This document shows, piece after piece, positions 10,055 to 17,750 of a stretch of 64,000 bases of DNA. This DNA is from Pseudonocardia oceani. GTDB taxonomy: Bacteria; Actinomycetota; Actinomycetes; Mycobacteriales; Pseudonocardiaceae. Below the pieces are notes generated by a model. It had not been told where the DNA came from and searched no databases. It saw only the letters and a program-made list of their open reading frames with translations. Each line of letters starts with the position of its first letter. The first letter of the stretch is position 1. The stretch lies in the NCBI RefSeq assembly GCF_019263585.2, contig NZ_JADQDF010000001.1, positions 3,968,001-4,032,000 on the forward strand. The letters are read 5' to 3'. A program made the translations under genes and the position numbers.

Positions 10055-10497
10055 CCGAGGGGCACCTCGGACACGTGCGCCGCGACGATCCGCCAGCCCC
10101 CGGGGAAGCGGAACCAGGTCTGGCTCTGCCGCCCCTCGGTGCCGGAGCCGGGGTGGTCGAACAGGGTCGTGACCACCGCCGTGTCCCCGCCCAGCGCCAG
10201 CACCGCGGTCTCGCGGAGCCGGCGCCCGGCGGGCACGGTCGGGTGGGCGCGGCGCCAGGCCGCGATCTCCGCGGCGCCGTCCTGGCGGTCGGCGACGCCG
10301 AAGCGGCGGCAGCGGGGGTCGTCCCAGAACAGCTCGGTGAGGACGGCGACGTCGCCGTCGAGCAGGGCCTGCTCGTAGCGCTCGAAGGCGGCGCGGACCT
10401 CGGCGGTCCGGTCCGGCCCCGTTGCAGGAAAGCCACGTTCCTGTCCTGTGGTTGCGGGAACGTGGCTTTCCTGCAACTCGGGAGCCTGCGCCGTCAC
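10051..10497 (-). CDS. AtzH-like (DUF3225, NTF2-fold) protein
   Basis: 148 residues from GTG 10497, chosen because it overlaps the permease stop (GTGA 10494-10497). After an unusual 19-residue N-terminal extension encoded by a hairpin repeat, the core begins AEVRAAFERYEQALLDGDVA and continues ELFWDDPRCRRFGVADRQDG with the end QTWFRFPGGWRIVAAHVSEV. This is the AtzH/DUF3225 branch of the NTF2-like superfamily, seen beside allophanate hydrolase in cyanuric acid and biuret pathways. Its exact reaction here is inferred only from context: handling of carboxylated urea intermediates next to the split allophanate hydrolase. Confidence 0.78.
   Translation of the reverse strand: MTAQAPELQESHVPATTGQERGFPATGPDRTAEVRAAFERYEQALLDGDVAVLTELFWDDPRCRRFGVADRQDGAAEIAAWRRAHPTVPAGRRLRETAVLALGGDTAVVTTLFDHPGSGTEGRQSQTWFRFPGGWRIVAAHVSEVPLG
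10421..10477. repeat. Perfect 21-bp stem palindrome inside the AtzH-like gene
   Basis: Arms 10421-10441 and 10457-10477 are perfectly complementary over 21 bp with a 15-base loop. The element lies 6 codons after the GTG start of the AtzH-like gene and is translated in frame as LQESHVPATTGQERGFPAT. The sequence (GTTGCAGGAAAGCCACGTTCC) differs from the CGTGAGTGG family. In mRNA it could mask or pause translation right after the start. Confidence 0.85.
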
Positions 10498-12128
10498 GCC
10501 GTCGCCGGGCGCGTGGTGTCGATCGGCGCCATCGCCGGCGCCGCGGACTCCTCCGCCTCCCGCTGAGCCGGCACCTCGGACCCGTCCTCGGGCTCCCCAC
10601 CCACCGGCGTGCCCCGCGTGAAGGCCGCGAACGCCAGCAGGATGATCCCGGCGAACAGGTAGCCCAGCGCGATCTGCCCGCCGACGTTCCAGCCCACCGA
10701 CTCGGCGTGGATCAGCCCGACGAAGCCCAGCGCGGCTCCCACGAAGCAGTAGATCGCGGCCGGCACGAACTTCTTGTCGATGATGAACACGACGATCGAG
10801 CCGAGCACCATGCCGGCCAGGATCGCGCCGCCGCCCAGCAGCAGCGTGCCGTGGTAGACGAGCCCGGCGTTCGCGAAGCCCTCCTCGCCGACCTCGGCCG
10901 GGGTGCTCCCGGCCGCACCGACGGCGTTGGTCATCAGCCCGCCGGCCCAGGACGCGATGTTCGGGATGATCGCGAAGACGACCGCGATGGCGTGCCGCTT
11001 GGGCACCTCCTGGAACGCCTGCGCGCCGATCAGCAGGCCGATGTAGAGCAGGATCGGGACGATCGCCGGCAGCGGCAGGAGGGCTCCGAGCAGCGAGAAC
11101 ATGCCGAGGAAGCACATCAGCGCGATGAAGACGCCCGACGCGAGCGAGTAGCTCGTGCGGCCGCCCGCGGCCTTCCAGCCGGGGTGGCCGATGTAGACGG
11201 CGGGCGGGAACGGGCAGCCCAGCGCCGCGCCGACGACCGCACCGGCGCCGTCGGCCCCGAGGATCGCGCGCAGGTCGTACTCGTCACCCGCGGCGGCCGC
11301 GCTCTCGACGTTGGCCATGCCCTCGGTGAAGTTGTAGATGCCCAGCGGGATGGCGGTCGCGAGCAGCGGGGCGACGTTGGCGAGGCCGTCGATGAGGCGG
11401 GGGATGTCGAAGGCCGGCAGCGAGAGCGCGACGTTCCCGGCGGCGTCGATCACGTCGGGCACCGACATGAACCCGCCGATCCAGCCGATCGCCGAGCCGA
11501 CGAGCAGGGCCGCGAGCCCGACGGGGATGTTGCCGGGCAGCTTCAGGTCGGTGAAGAAGCCGATCAGGATGATCACCATGACCGGGAACGCGATCCAGAG
11601 CGCCTCCCACATCTGGGCGGCCGGGCGCATCGAGATGAACGCGATGGAGATGCCGGCGAGCGTACCGAGCATGGCGGCCTGCGGCGTGTACCTGCGGATG
11701 TACGGGCCGACGAACGCCCCGATCAGCACGATGATGCCGATGATGAACGACCAGGCGAGCCCCGAGGTCCAGGCGACGATCGGATCGCCCGTCGCGAGGT
11801 AGATCGGCAGCATGATCACGAAGACCACGATGAACATGTGCGGTACCGACGGGCCGTAGGGCATCGCGCAGACGTCGGTGCGGTTCTCCCTCCTCGCCAG
11901 CCGCCGTGCGAGGTAGGTGTAGTAGACGTTGCCGATCAGCAGCTGCACGCCCAGCGCCGGGAGGATCACCCCGAACACGTCGGCGCCCGGGATGTTCACG
12001 ACGCCCAGGCACAGCCCGGACAGCACCAGCACGTTGACCAGGGTGTTGAACCCCAGCCCGAAGAACGCGTTGGTGTCGCCCGCGACCCACCAGGACAGCT
12101 TCACGGGTTCGGCTCCGGTGGTCGTCAT
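10494..12128 (-). CDS. NCS2-type purine/pyrimidine-like permease of the biuret operon
   Basis: 544 residues from ATG 12128 (ATGA overlap with the upstream gene). Twelve or more hydrophobic helices are evident, e.g. [40 protein letters not shown] and [14 protein letters not shown]. The overall pattern, with [11 protein letters not shown] and a helical hairpin around [20 protein letters not shown], fits xanthine/uracil-type NCS2 transporters, though distant from classic members. The last ~45 residues are a charged cytoplasmic tail rich in Glu/Ala/Pro. Position inside the hydrolase operon suggests import of biuret, triuret or a related N-rich compound; this is inference from context. Confidence 0.8.
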   Translation of the reverse strand: MTTTGAEPVKLSWWVAGDTNAFFGLGFNTLVNVLVLSGLCLGVVNIPGADVFGVILPALGVQLLIGNVYYTYLARRLARRENRTDVCAMPYGPSVPHMFIVVFVIMLPIYLATGDPIVAWTSGLAWSFIIGIIVLIGAFVGPYIRRYTPQAAMLGTLAGISIAFISMRPAAQMWEALWIAFPVMVIILIGFFTDLKLPGNIPVGLAALLVGSAIGWIGGFMSVPDVIDAAGNVALSLPAFDIPRLIDGLANVAPLLATAIPLGIYNFTEGMANVESAAAAGDEYDLRAILGADGAGAVVGAALGCPFPPAVYIGHPGWKAAGGRTSYSLASGVFIALMCFLGMFSLLGALLPLPAIVPILLYIGLLIGAQAFQEVPKRHAIAVVFAIIPNIASWAGGLMTNAVGAAGSTPAEVGEEGFANAGLVYHGTLLLGGGAILAGMVLGSIVVFIIDKKFVPAAIYCFVGAALGFVGLIHAESVGWNVGGQIALGYLFAGIILLAFAAFTRGTPVGGEPEDGSEVPAQREAEESAAPAMAPIDTTRPATA

Positions 12129-12805
12129 GACGGGATCTCCTGGGGGGTGAGGGCGTGCAGGAACGACTCCGAGGGCGCGACCCAACCGAAGATCCCGCCC
12201 TGGGCGGAGATCATCTCGAGGCCGACGCGCTGGAACTCCGGAAAGTACGAGCCGACGCAGTCCGACAGCACGAGGCACTCGTAGCCGCGGTCGTTGGCCT
12301 CGCGGACGGTGGTGTGCACGCACACCTCGGTGGTGACGCCGGTGACGACGAGGCTGGTGATGCCCCGCTGCGCGAGCTCCGCGCCGAGCGCGGTGCCGTG
12401 GAACGAGCCCTTGCCCGGCTTGTCGATGACGAGCTCGCCCGGGACCGGCCGGAGCTCGTCGATGATGTCGTGGCCGTACTCGCCGCGGATCAGGATGCGG
12501 CCCTTGGGCCCGGGCGCGCCGATGCGCAGGGACGGGTCGCCGCGGTTGAGCTTGGCGGGCGGGCAGTCCGACAGGTCGGGCACGTGGCCCTCGCGCGTGT
12601 GGATCACCGTGAGGCCGACGTCGCGGGCGGTGGCCAGCACCTTCTGCAGCGGCGGCACGACGGCCTGCAGCCACGAGACGTCGTTGCCCAGCGTCTCGCC
12701 GAACCCGCCGGGCTCCACGAAGTCGCGCTGCATGTCGATGATGACCAGCGCGGTCGACGCCGGGTCGAACACGAAGGGGTAGGGGTCGGCGGGCACGGTG
12801 CTCAC
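12125..12805 (-). CDS. Cysteine hydrolase (isochorismatase family), possible triuret hydrolase
   Basis: 226 residues from GTG 12805, which overlaps the stop of the upstream hydrolase (GTGA). The isochorismatase-like triad is present: Asp24 in [12 protein letters not shown], Lys132 in IDKPGKGSF and Cys162 in [18 protein letters not shown]. It is a clear paralogue of the biuret hydrolase next to it but differs around the lid ([22 protein letters not shown]). Triuret hydrolases are known relatives of biuret hydrolase that feed the same pathway, so I suggest triuret or another substituted urea as substrate. Ureidoacrylate-type activity is an alternative. Confidence 0.82.
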   Translation of the reverse strand: MSTVPADPYPFVFDPASTALVIIDMQRDFVEPGGFGETLGNDVSWLQAVVPPLQKVLATARDVGLTVIHTREGHVPDLSDCPPAKLNRGDPSLRIGAPGPKGRILIRGEYGHDIIDELRPVPGELVIDKPGKGSFHGTALGAELAQRGITSLVVTGVTTEVCVHTTVREANDRGYECLVLSDCVGSYFPEFQRVGLEMISAQGGIFGWVAPSESFLHALTPQEIPS

Positions 12806-13512
12806 GGGGTGGTCCCCTCGATGACGGCGGTCGACGTGGCGACCGCGCCGAACACCCCGCCCTGCATGGTCACCATGTGCAGGGCCGCGGTGTGGTTGGA
12901 CGGGTCGGTGGCGCCGGTGCAGTCGGACAGGACCAGGCACTCGTAGCCGCGGTCGTTGGCCTCGCGCATGGTCGTGTGCACGCAGACGTCGGTGGTGATG
13001 CCGGTGAGGATCAGGTGCGTGATCTGCCGCGTGCGCAGCACCAGGTCGAGGTTCGTGGCGTAGAACGCCCCCTTGCCCGGCTTGTCGAGCAGCACCTCGC
13101 CCTCGATCGGCGCGACCTCCGGCACGATCTCCCAGCCCGGCTCGCCGCGCACGAGGATCCGCCCGGTGGGTCCGGGCGAGCCGATCTCGGCGCCGATCCG
13201 AGCGCTGCGCCAGCGCTTGTTGGCCGGCAGGTCCGACAGGTCCGGCGCGTGCCCCTCCCGCGTGTGGACGACGAGCATCCCGGTGGCGCGGGCGTGCGCG
13301 AGCATCGCCGCAGTGGCCGGCAGCCCGGCGCGGGTGAGCCCGATGTCGTAGCCCATCCGGTCGACGTAGCCGCCGGGCCCGCAGAAGTCGACCTGCCAGT
13401 CGATGCAGATCAGCGCGGTGCGGGCGGCGTCGACGCTGCCGTCGTAGGGCCACGGGTAGGGGTTCGCGGCGACGGGCCCGATGCGGGCCCTCGTGGTGAC
13501 TGACGCGGTCAT
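12802..13512 (-). CDS. biuH: Biuret hydrolase-like cysteine hydrolase
   Basis: 236 residues from ATG 13512 (ATGA overlap with the amidase stop). The sequence runs closely with my recollection of Rhizobium biuret hydrolase Biu[42 protein letters not shown] and [20 protein letters not shown]. The catalytic triad is Asp38, Lys147 and Cys177 ([17 protein letters not shown]). It would hydrolyse biuret to allophanate plus ammonia. The two allophanate hydrolase halves flank it in the same operon, giving a route from biuret to ammonia and CO2. Confidence in family is high; substrate rests on similarity plus context. Confidence 0.87.
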   Translation of the reverse strand: MTASVTTRARIGPVAANPYPWPYDGSVDAARTALICIDWQVDFCGPGGYVDRMGYDIGLTRAGLPATAAMLAHARATGMLVVHTREGHAPDLSDLPANKRWRSARIGAEIGSPGPTGRILVRGEPGWEIVPEVAPIEGEVLLDKPGKGAFYATNLDLVLRTRQITHLILTGITTDVCVHTTMREANDRGYECLVLSDCTGATDPSNHTAALHMVTMQGGVFGAVATSTAVIEGTTP

Positions 13513-14843
13513 GCGGCCTCCCAGGTGGTCATCCGGCGTGCGGTGGCGATCAGGCGGTCCTCGGAGAAGGCGGGACCGAGCAGGGTGACCCCGACGGGCC
13601 GTCCGTCGGCGGTGGTCCCGGCGGGAACGGCGACGGCGGCGAGGTCGAGCAGGTTCGCGAACTGCGTGTAGCGACCGAGGACGAGGTTGCGGGCGACGGG
13701 CTGCTCGGCGAGCTGCGCGCGCGTGAACGTCGTCGGGACGGTGGGGAGCAGGAGGACGTCGGCGCGGTCCCACAGGCGGTCGCACCCGGCGCGGAGCTCC
13801 TGGAGGCGGTGGCGGGCGCGGAAGGCGTCGACGGCGCTGAAGCCGTGGCCGGCCTCGATCACGGCGCGCGTCACGGGGAGCACGTCGTCGGGGTGCTCGT
13901 CCAGGAAGGACTCCAGTCCGGCGAGCCGCTCGGCGACCCACGGCCCGGTGTAGAGCAGGTCGCCCGCCTCCTGCAGCGGCCCGACCGGGGTGGTGCCGAC
14001 GGGCTGCGCGCGCTCGGCGACGGCGGCGAACGCGGCCTCCATGGCCGTGTCGCCCTCGAAGTCGAGTCCGGTGGCCACGAGCACCCGTGAGTGCGAACCA
14101 GGGCCAGGACCACGTTCGCCACTCACGAGCGCGGAGCGCGACCAGGGATCCGCCGGGTCGGGACGGGCCAGGACCGCGAGCACGTCGGCCGCGTCGTCGA
14201 GGTCGTGGGCGAACACGCTCACGCAGTCCAGCGACCGGCACGCGGGCAGCACGCCCGCCGTGCTCACCAGCCCGCGCGTCGGCTTGAGCCCGACGATCCC
14301 GTTCATCGCGGCCGGGACGCGCCCGGAACCGGCCGTGTCGGTGCCCAGCGAGAACGCGACCTCGCCCGCCGCCACGGCGACGGCACTGCCGGAGCTGGAC
14401 CCGCCCGAGACGAGGTCGCCGCCGAACACCGACTCGGGCGCGCCGTAGGGGGAGCGGCCGCCGCCCAGCCCGGTCGCGAACTGGTCGAGGTTGGTCTTGC
14501 CGACGACGATCGCCCCCGCCTCCCGCAGCAGCCGCACGGCCGTGGCGTCGGCCGCGGGGTCGTGGGCGAAGGCGGGGCAGGCGGCCGTCGTCGGGAGGCC
14601 GGCGACGTCGATGTTGTCCTTGACGGCGAACGGCACGCCGTAGAGGGGGAGGTCGACCGAGCGCAGCGACGAGGCCTGCTCGTGCAGCTCCGCGCGCGTG
14701 GACCGGGAGATCCAGACGCCGTCGTCACCGCGGGCGGCGATGCGGTCGAGCACCTCGTCGACGACGTCGTGGGGGGTCAGCGCACCCGACCGGTAGGCGG
14801 CGCGCAGGGAGCGCACTCCGAGGGCGACGGTCGCGATCTGCAT
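13509..14843 (-). CDS. Allophanate hydrolase, amidase half (split enzyme)
   Basis: 444 residues from ATG 14843. The amidase-signature triad is present: Lys75 ([12 protein letters not shown]), cis-Ser near 149 ([11 protein letters not shown]) and nucleophile Ser173 ([13 protein letters not shown]). The segments [15 protein letters not shown] and [12 protein letters not shown] are typical of allophanate hydrolases (AtzF/DUR1). These normally carry a second domain in the same chain; here the gene stops after the amidase core and the missing domain is the gene at 9614-10054. Residues about 239-253 ([13 protein letters not shown] region) come from an inserted hairpin repeat. First gene of the operon. 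Confidence 0.87.
   Translation of the reverse strand: MQIATVALGVRSLRAAYRSGALTPHDVVDEVLDRIAARGDDGVWISRSTRAELHEQASSLRSVDLPLYGVPFAVKDNIDVAGLPTTAACPAFAHDPAADATAVRLLREAGAIVVGKTNLDQFATGLGGGRSPYGAPESVFGGDLVSGGSSSGSAVAVAAGEVAFSLGTDTAGSGRVPAAMNGIVGLKPTRGLVSTAGVLPACRSLDCVSVFAHDLDDAADVLAVLARPDPADPWSRSALVSGERGPGPGSHSRVLVATGLDFEGDTAMEAAFAAVAERAQPVGTTPVGPLQEAGDLLYTGPWVAERLAGLESFLDEHPDDVLPVTRAVIEAGHGFSAVDAFRARHRLQELRAGCDRLWDRADVLLLPTVPTTFTRAQLAEQPVARNLVLGRYTQFANLLDLAAVAVPAGTTADGRPVGVTLLGPAFSEDRLIATARRMTTWEAA
14086..14127. repeat. CGTGAGTGG-family palindromic repeat lying in frame within the amidase gene
   Basis: Right arm GTTCGCCACTCACG (14114-14127) pairs with CGTGAGTGCGAAC (14086-14098), which lacks one G. 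The inner CCAGG/CCTGG bases pair partly. The bases next to the right arm, read on the minus strand, are CGCTCCGCGCTCGTGAGTGG, identical over 20 bp to the flank of the repeat at 9585. The reading frame stays open across the element and encodes a Gly/Pro/Ser insert between the conserved DPADPWSR and [10 protein letters not shown]. Confidence 0.75.
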
Positions 14844-14845
14844 TC

Positions 14846-14873
14846 TGTCGATTGTCGACCGTTTGGTGTCGAC
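14846..14873. promoter_or_regulatory. Putative GntR operator upstream of the biuret operon
   Basis: Three copies of TGTCGA start at 14846, 14853 and 14867, and the last two extend to the palindrome GTCGAC (14854-14859, 14868-14873). They lie within 30 bp upstream of the first operon gene. FadR-type GntR proteins bind short palindromes with a TNGTNNNACNA-like core, and the regulator gene is adjacent. Binding by that regulator is an inference. Confidence 0.4.
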
Positions 14874-14908
14874 GGCAGGTCTGCCGCGTTAAGCCCGTGT
14901 GACGCTGT

Positions 14909-15589
14909 CTAGCCGTCCAGCTCGGGGGCGAGGTAGGTGCGGGCGCCGTGGTGGCCGAGCTCGGTGAGGACGGCGTCGAGGTCACCCGAGTCGACGGCGT
15001 CGCACAGCCGGCGGTGGCGGTCCGCCCCCTCCTGCGGCGACGCGGCCACGGCCTCCCGGCGCAGGTTCGTGGCCATGTAGAGCTGCAGCTGCGTGAGCAC
15101 CGGCTCGTAGGTGCGCAGCAGCTGGCGGTGGTCGGCCAGTCCGACCAGTGCCAGGTGGAACGCGCGGTGCCCGGCGGCCTGCTCAGCGGCGTCGCCCGCC
15201 TGCGCGGCCCGCTCCATCTGCTCGGTGGCGGCGCGCAGGGCGGCGGTGGACGGGCGGGTGCCGGCGCGCAGCGCGCGGTCGACGGCGAAGCGCTCGAGGG
15301 CGTCGCGCAGGCTGAACAGCTCGTCGATGTCGCGCGCCGACAGCTCGGTGACGCGTACCCCGCGCCGGGGCAGGTGCTCCACGAGGCCCTGCTGCCCGAG
15401 CAGGCGCAGCGCCTCCCGCAGCGGCGCGCGGCTCGTGCCGAAACGGCGCGTGAGCTGCTCCTCGACCAGCCGCTCACCCGGCACCAGGGCCCCGCTGAGG
15501 ATCTCGCTGCGCAGCCGCCGCACGGCGAGCTCGACGAGGCTGCTCGCCCCCAACCCGTCCTCGACGGCCGGTCCTGCGGTCACTGCCAC
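14909..15589 (-). CDS. FadR-type GntR transcriptional regulator (FCD domain)
   Basis: 226 residues from GTG 15589; a second GTG at 15583 is equally possible. Residues ~15-80 form a GntR winged helix (LVELAVRRLRSEILSGALVP, GTSRAPLREALRLLGQQGL, PRRGVRVTELS). The rest is an FCD ligand domain with the metal-ligand pattern DALERFAVDRAL, GHRAFHLALVGLADH and RHRRLCDAVDSGD. It lies 65 bp upstream of the biuret operon on the same strand and probably represses it until a pathway intermediate binds. The MFS gene diverges from its other side. Confidence 0.9.
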   Translation of the reverse strand: MAVTAGPAVEDGLGASSLVELAVRRLRSEILSGALVPGERLVEEQLTRRFGTSRAPLREALRLLGQQGLVEHLPRRGVRVTELSARDIDELFSLRDALERFAVDRALRAGTRPSTAALRAATEQMERAAQAGDAAEQAAGHRAFHLALVGLADHRQLLRTYEPVLTQLQLYMATNLRREAVAASPQEGADRHRRLCDAVDSGDLDAVLTELGHHGARTYLAPELDG

Positions 15590-15719
15590 GCCCCTGTCGG
15601 TCTGCTCCGTGTGGTTCCACAGTGACAGACGGGGGAGTCCGACGGGCGGAGCGGGCGGGCTGCGGCGGGGCGTAGGGTCGGTTCCGTTAGCAGTGGCACG
15701 GACGTGAGAGGAGTCGCGG

Positions 15720-16961
15720 GTGGTCGAGGTCGACGCCCCGCGCGCCCCCGCACGCCTGCCGCGCGAGATCTGGGTGCTGGTCGGGGCCTCGTTCCTCATC
15801 GCCATCGGCTTCGGGCTCGTCGCCCCGACACTGCCGGTCTTCGTCCGCAGCTTCGACGTCGGCATCGCCGCGGCCGGGCTCGTCATCAGCGTGTTCGCCC
15901 TGGCCCGGCTGGTGTTCGCGCCGTCGAGCGGCTGGCTGGTCGGCCGGATCGGCGAGCTCCGGGTGTTCAACGCCGGGCTGCTGATCGTCGCGGTGTCGAC
16001 GGCGGCCATGGCGTTCGCCGGCGAGTACTGGCACCTCCTCGCGCTGCGGGCGTTCGGCGGCATCGGGTCCACGATGTTCACGATCTCGGCGGTCTCGCTG
16101 CTGATCCGCCTGTCCCCGCCGGAGATCCGCGGGCGTGCGTCGGGGATGTGGGCCACCGGGTTCCTGCTCGGCAACATCGTGGGCCCGCTGGCCGGCGGCG
16201 GGCTCGTCGCGATCAGCCTGCGCGCGCCGTTCCTCGTGTACGCGGCCGTGCTCGTGGTGGTCGTGGTGGTCAGCGGGGTGCTGCTGCGGGGCCGCACGGA
16301 CGTGGCGGCGCCCGTGCCCGGCGCGGCCCCGGTCACCACGGTCACGTTCCGCGAGGCCCTGCGTCACCGCACCTACCGCGCCGCGCTGGTGGCCAACTTC
16401 GGCGTCGGCTGGGCGGTGTTCGGGGCGCGCGTCGCGCTGGTGCCGCTGCTCGTCGTCGAGGCGCTGGGGCAGCCGGAGGCGTGGTCGGGCATCGCGCTCG
16501 CCGTCTTCGCGGCGGGCAACGCGGCCACGCTCGTCGTCTCGGGCCGGTTCGCCGACCGCTTCGGCCGCCGCCCGCCGATGCTGCTCGGGCTGGCCGTCGC
16601 CGCGGTGGGCACGGGTGTGCTCGGCTACGTCGAGGACCCGGTGCTGTTCCTCGCCGTGAGCCTCGTCGCCGGGCTGGGCAGCGGCCTGGTCAACCCGCCG
16701 CTGCAGGCCGCGGTCGGCGACGTCATCGGCACCGGCGGGCGCGGCGGCACCGTGCTCGCCGGGTTCCAGATGGCCTCGGACACCGGCGCCATCCTCGGTC
16801 CGGTGCTGGCCGGCGGCCTCGCCGAGCTCGTCGGCTACGGGCCGGCCTTCGGGATCACCGGCGTCGTGCTGGCCGTGGGCTGGGCGTTCTGGCTGCGCGC
16901 CCCCGAGACGCTGCCGCGGCTCGTCGAGCCGCCGGTCACGGTGTCCTGCCCGGAGACGTGA
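15720..16961 (+). CDS. MFS transporter, drug/multi-substrate efflux type
   Basis: 413 residues from GTG 15720. Twelve hydrophobic helices are seen in two halves. The A-motif-like loop is GWLVGRIGELRVFNAG in the first half and GRFADRFGRRPPML in the second. The C-motif region WATGFLLGNIVGPLAGG resembles DHA1 antiporters (TetA/YdhP type). The gene diverges from the GntR regulator across 130 bp, which contains a short palindrome TGTGGTTCCACA near 15620, so shared control is possible. Substrate unknown. Confidence 0.88.
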   Translation: MVEVDAPRAPARLPREIWVLVGASFLIAIGFGLVAPTLPVFVRSFDVGIAAAGLVISVFALARLVFAPSSGWLVGRIGELRVFNAGLLIVAVSTAAMAFAGEYWHLLALRAFGGIGSTMFTISAVSLLIRLSPPEIRGRASGMWATGFLLGNIVGPLAGGGLVAISLRAPFLVYAAVLVVVVVVSGVLLRGRTDVAAPVPGAAPVTTVTFREALRHRTYRAALVANFGVGWAVFGARVALVPLLVVEALGQPEAWSGIALAVFAAGNAATLVVSGRFADRFGRRPPMLLGLAVAAVGTGVLGYVEDPVLFLAVSLVAGLGSGLVNPPLQAAVGDVIGTGGRGGTVLAGFQMASDTGAILGPVLAGGLAELVGYGPAFGITGVVLAVGWAFWLRAPETLPRLVEPPVTVSCPET

Positions 16962-16968
16962 TCCGCCC

Positions 16969-17697
16969 CTAACCGGCCACGTTCACCCCGATCAGCGAGC
17001 CGACGAGGAACGTCGCCCCGGCCGCGATCGCCCCGAACGCGAGCTGGCGCAGCCCGGCGAGCCACCACGGGCGGGTGGTGAACCGCGCCGTCAGCGCCCC
17101 GGCGACGACCAGCCCCACCCCGCCGACGACGAGCCCCAGCAGCAGCGACGACGAGCCCAGCAGGAACGGCACGAGCGGCACGATCCCGCCGACCGCGAAG
17201 CACAGGAACGACGACACCGCCGCGATCCAGGGCGACGGCTTGTCGTCCGGGTCGACGCCGAGCTCCTGGGTGATGTGGACGCGCACGGCGAGCTCCGGGT
17301 CGCCGTGGACCTCGCGGGCGACCGCCTCCGCGGTGGGCCGCGTCAGCCCCATCCGCTCGTACGTCGCGGCCAGCTCGGCCCGCTCGGCGTCGGGGTGCAG
17401 GCGGATCTCGGTGCGCTCGACGTCGACCTCGTGGCGGACGGCGTCGTTCTGCGTGTCGACCGACGCGAACTCGCCCAGCGCCATCGAGAACGCGCCCGCG
17501 ACGAGGCCGGCCATCCCGGTGAGGATCACCAGCGACCGCCCGCCTCCGCCCCCGCCGACGCCCGCGACCAGCGCGATGTTGGTCACGAGCCCGTCCATCG
17601 CGCCGAACACGGCCGCGCGCAGCCAGCCGCCGCTCACGTCGGAGTGGTGGGCGTGGTCGTGCGCGGCGAACTCGGCGGGGCCGGGGACCTGGGTCAT
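16969..17697 (-). CDS. VIT1/CCC1-family Fe/Mn transporter
   Basis: 242 residues from ATG 17697. The N-terminus is His-rich (AAHDHAHHSD). The first helix GWLRAAVFGAMDGLVTNIAL is the family signature, followed by FSMALGEFASVDTQNDAVRH and a cytoplasmic Glu-rich helical segment (ERTEIRLHPDAERAELAATY) that binds metal in plant VIT1. The C-terminal half holds three more helices. These proteins export iron or manganese from the cytosol. It ends 7 bp from the convergent MFS stop, and its start lies close to the divergent photolyase. Confidence 0.88.
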   Translation of the reverse strand: MTQVPGPAEFAAHDHAHHSDVSGGWLRAAVFGAMDGLVTNIALVAGVGGGGGGRSLVILTGMAGLVAGAFSMALGEFASVDTQNDAVRHEVDVERTEIRLHPDAERAELAATYERMGLTRPTAEAVAREVHGDPELAVRVHITQELGVDPDDKPSPWIAAVSSFLCFAVGGIVPLVPFLLGSSSLLLGLVVGGVGLVVAGALTARFTTRPWWLAGLRQLAFGAIAAGATFLVGSLIGVNVAG

Positions 17698-17750
17698 GGC
17701 GACATCCTGCTCCGGTCGCGTCCCGGGCGCGCTGCACCGAGACTGGCGCC

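Noticed and set aside
10422..12284. 620-codon plus-strand open frame over the permease
   Set aside because: Composed of Arg/Asp/Glu/His-rich repeats with no motifs; antisense shadow of the permease.
15600..15650. Palindrome TGTGGTTCCACA between GntR and MFS genes as a firm operator
   Set aside because: Too short and weakly placed to call; mentioned only as a possibility in the MFS entry.
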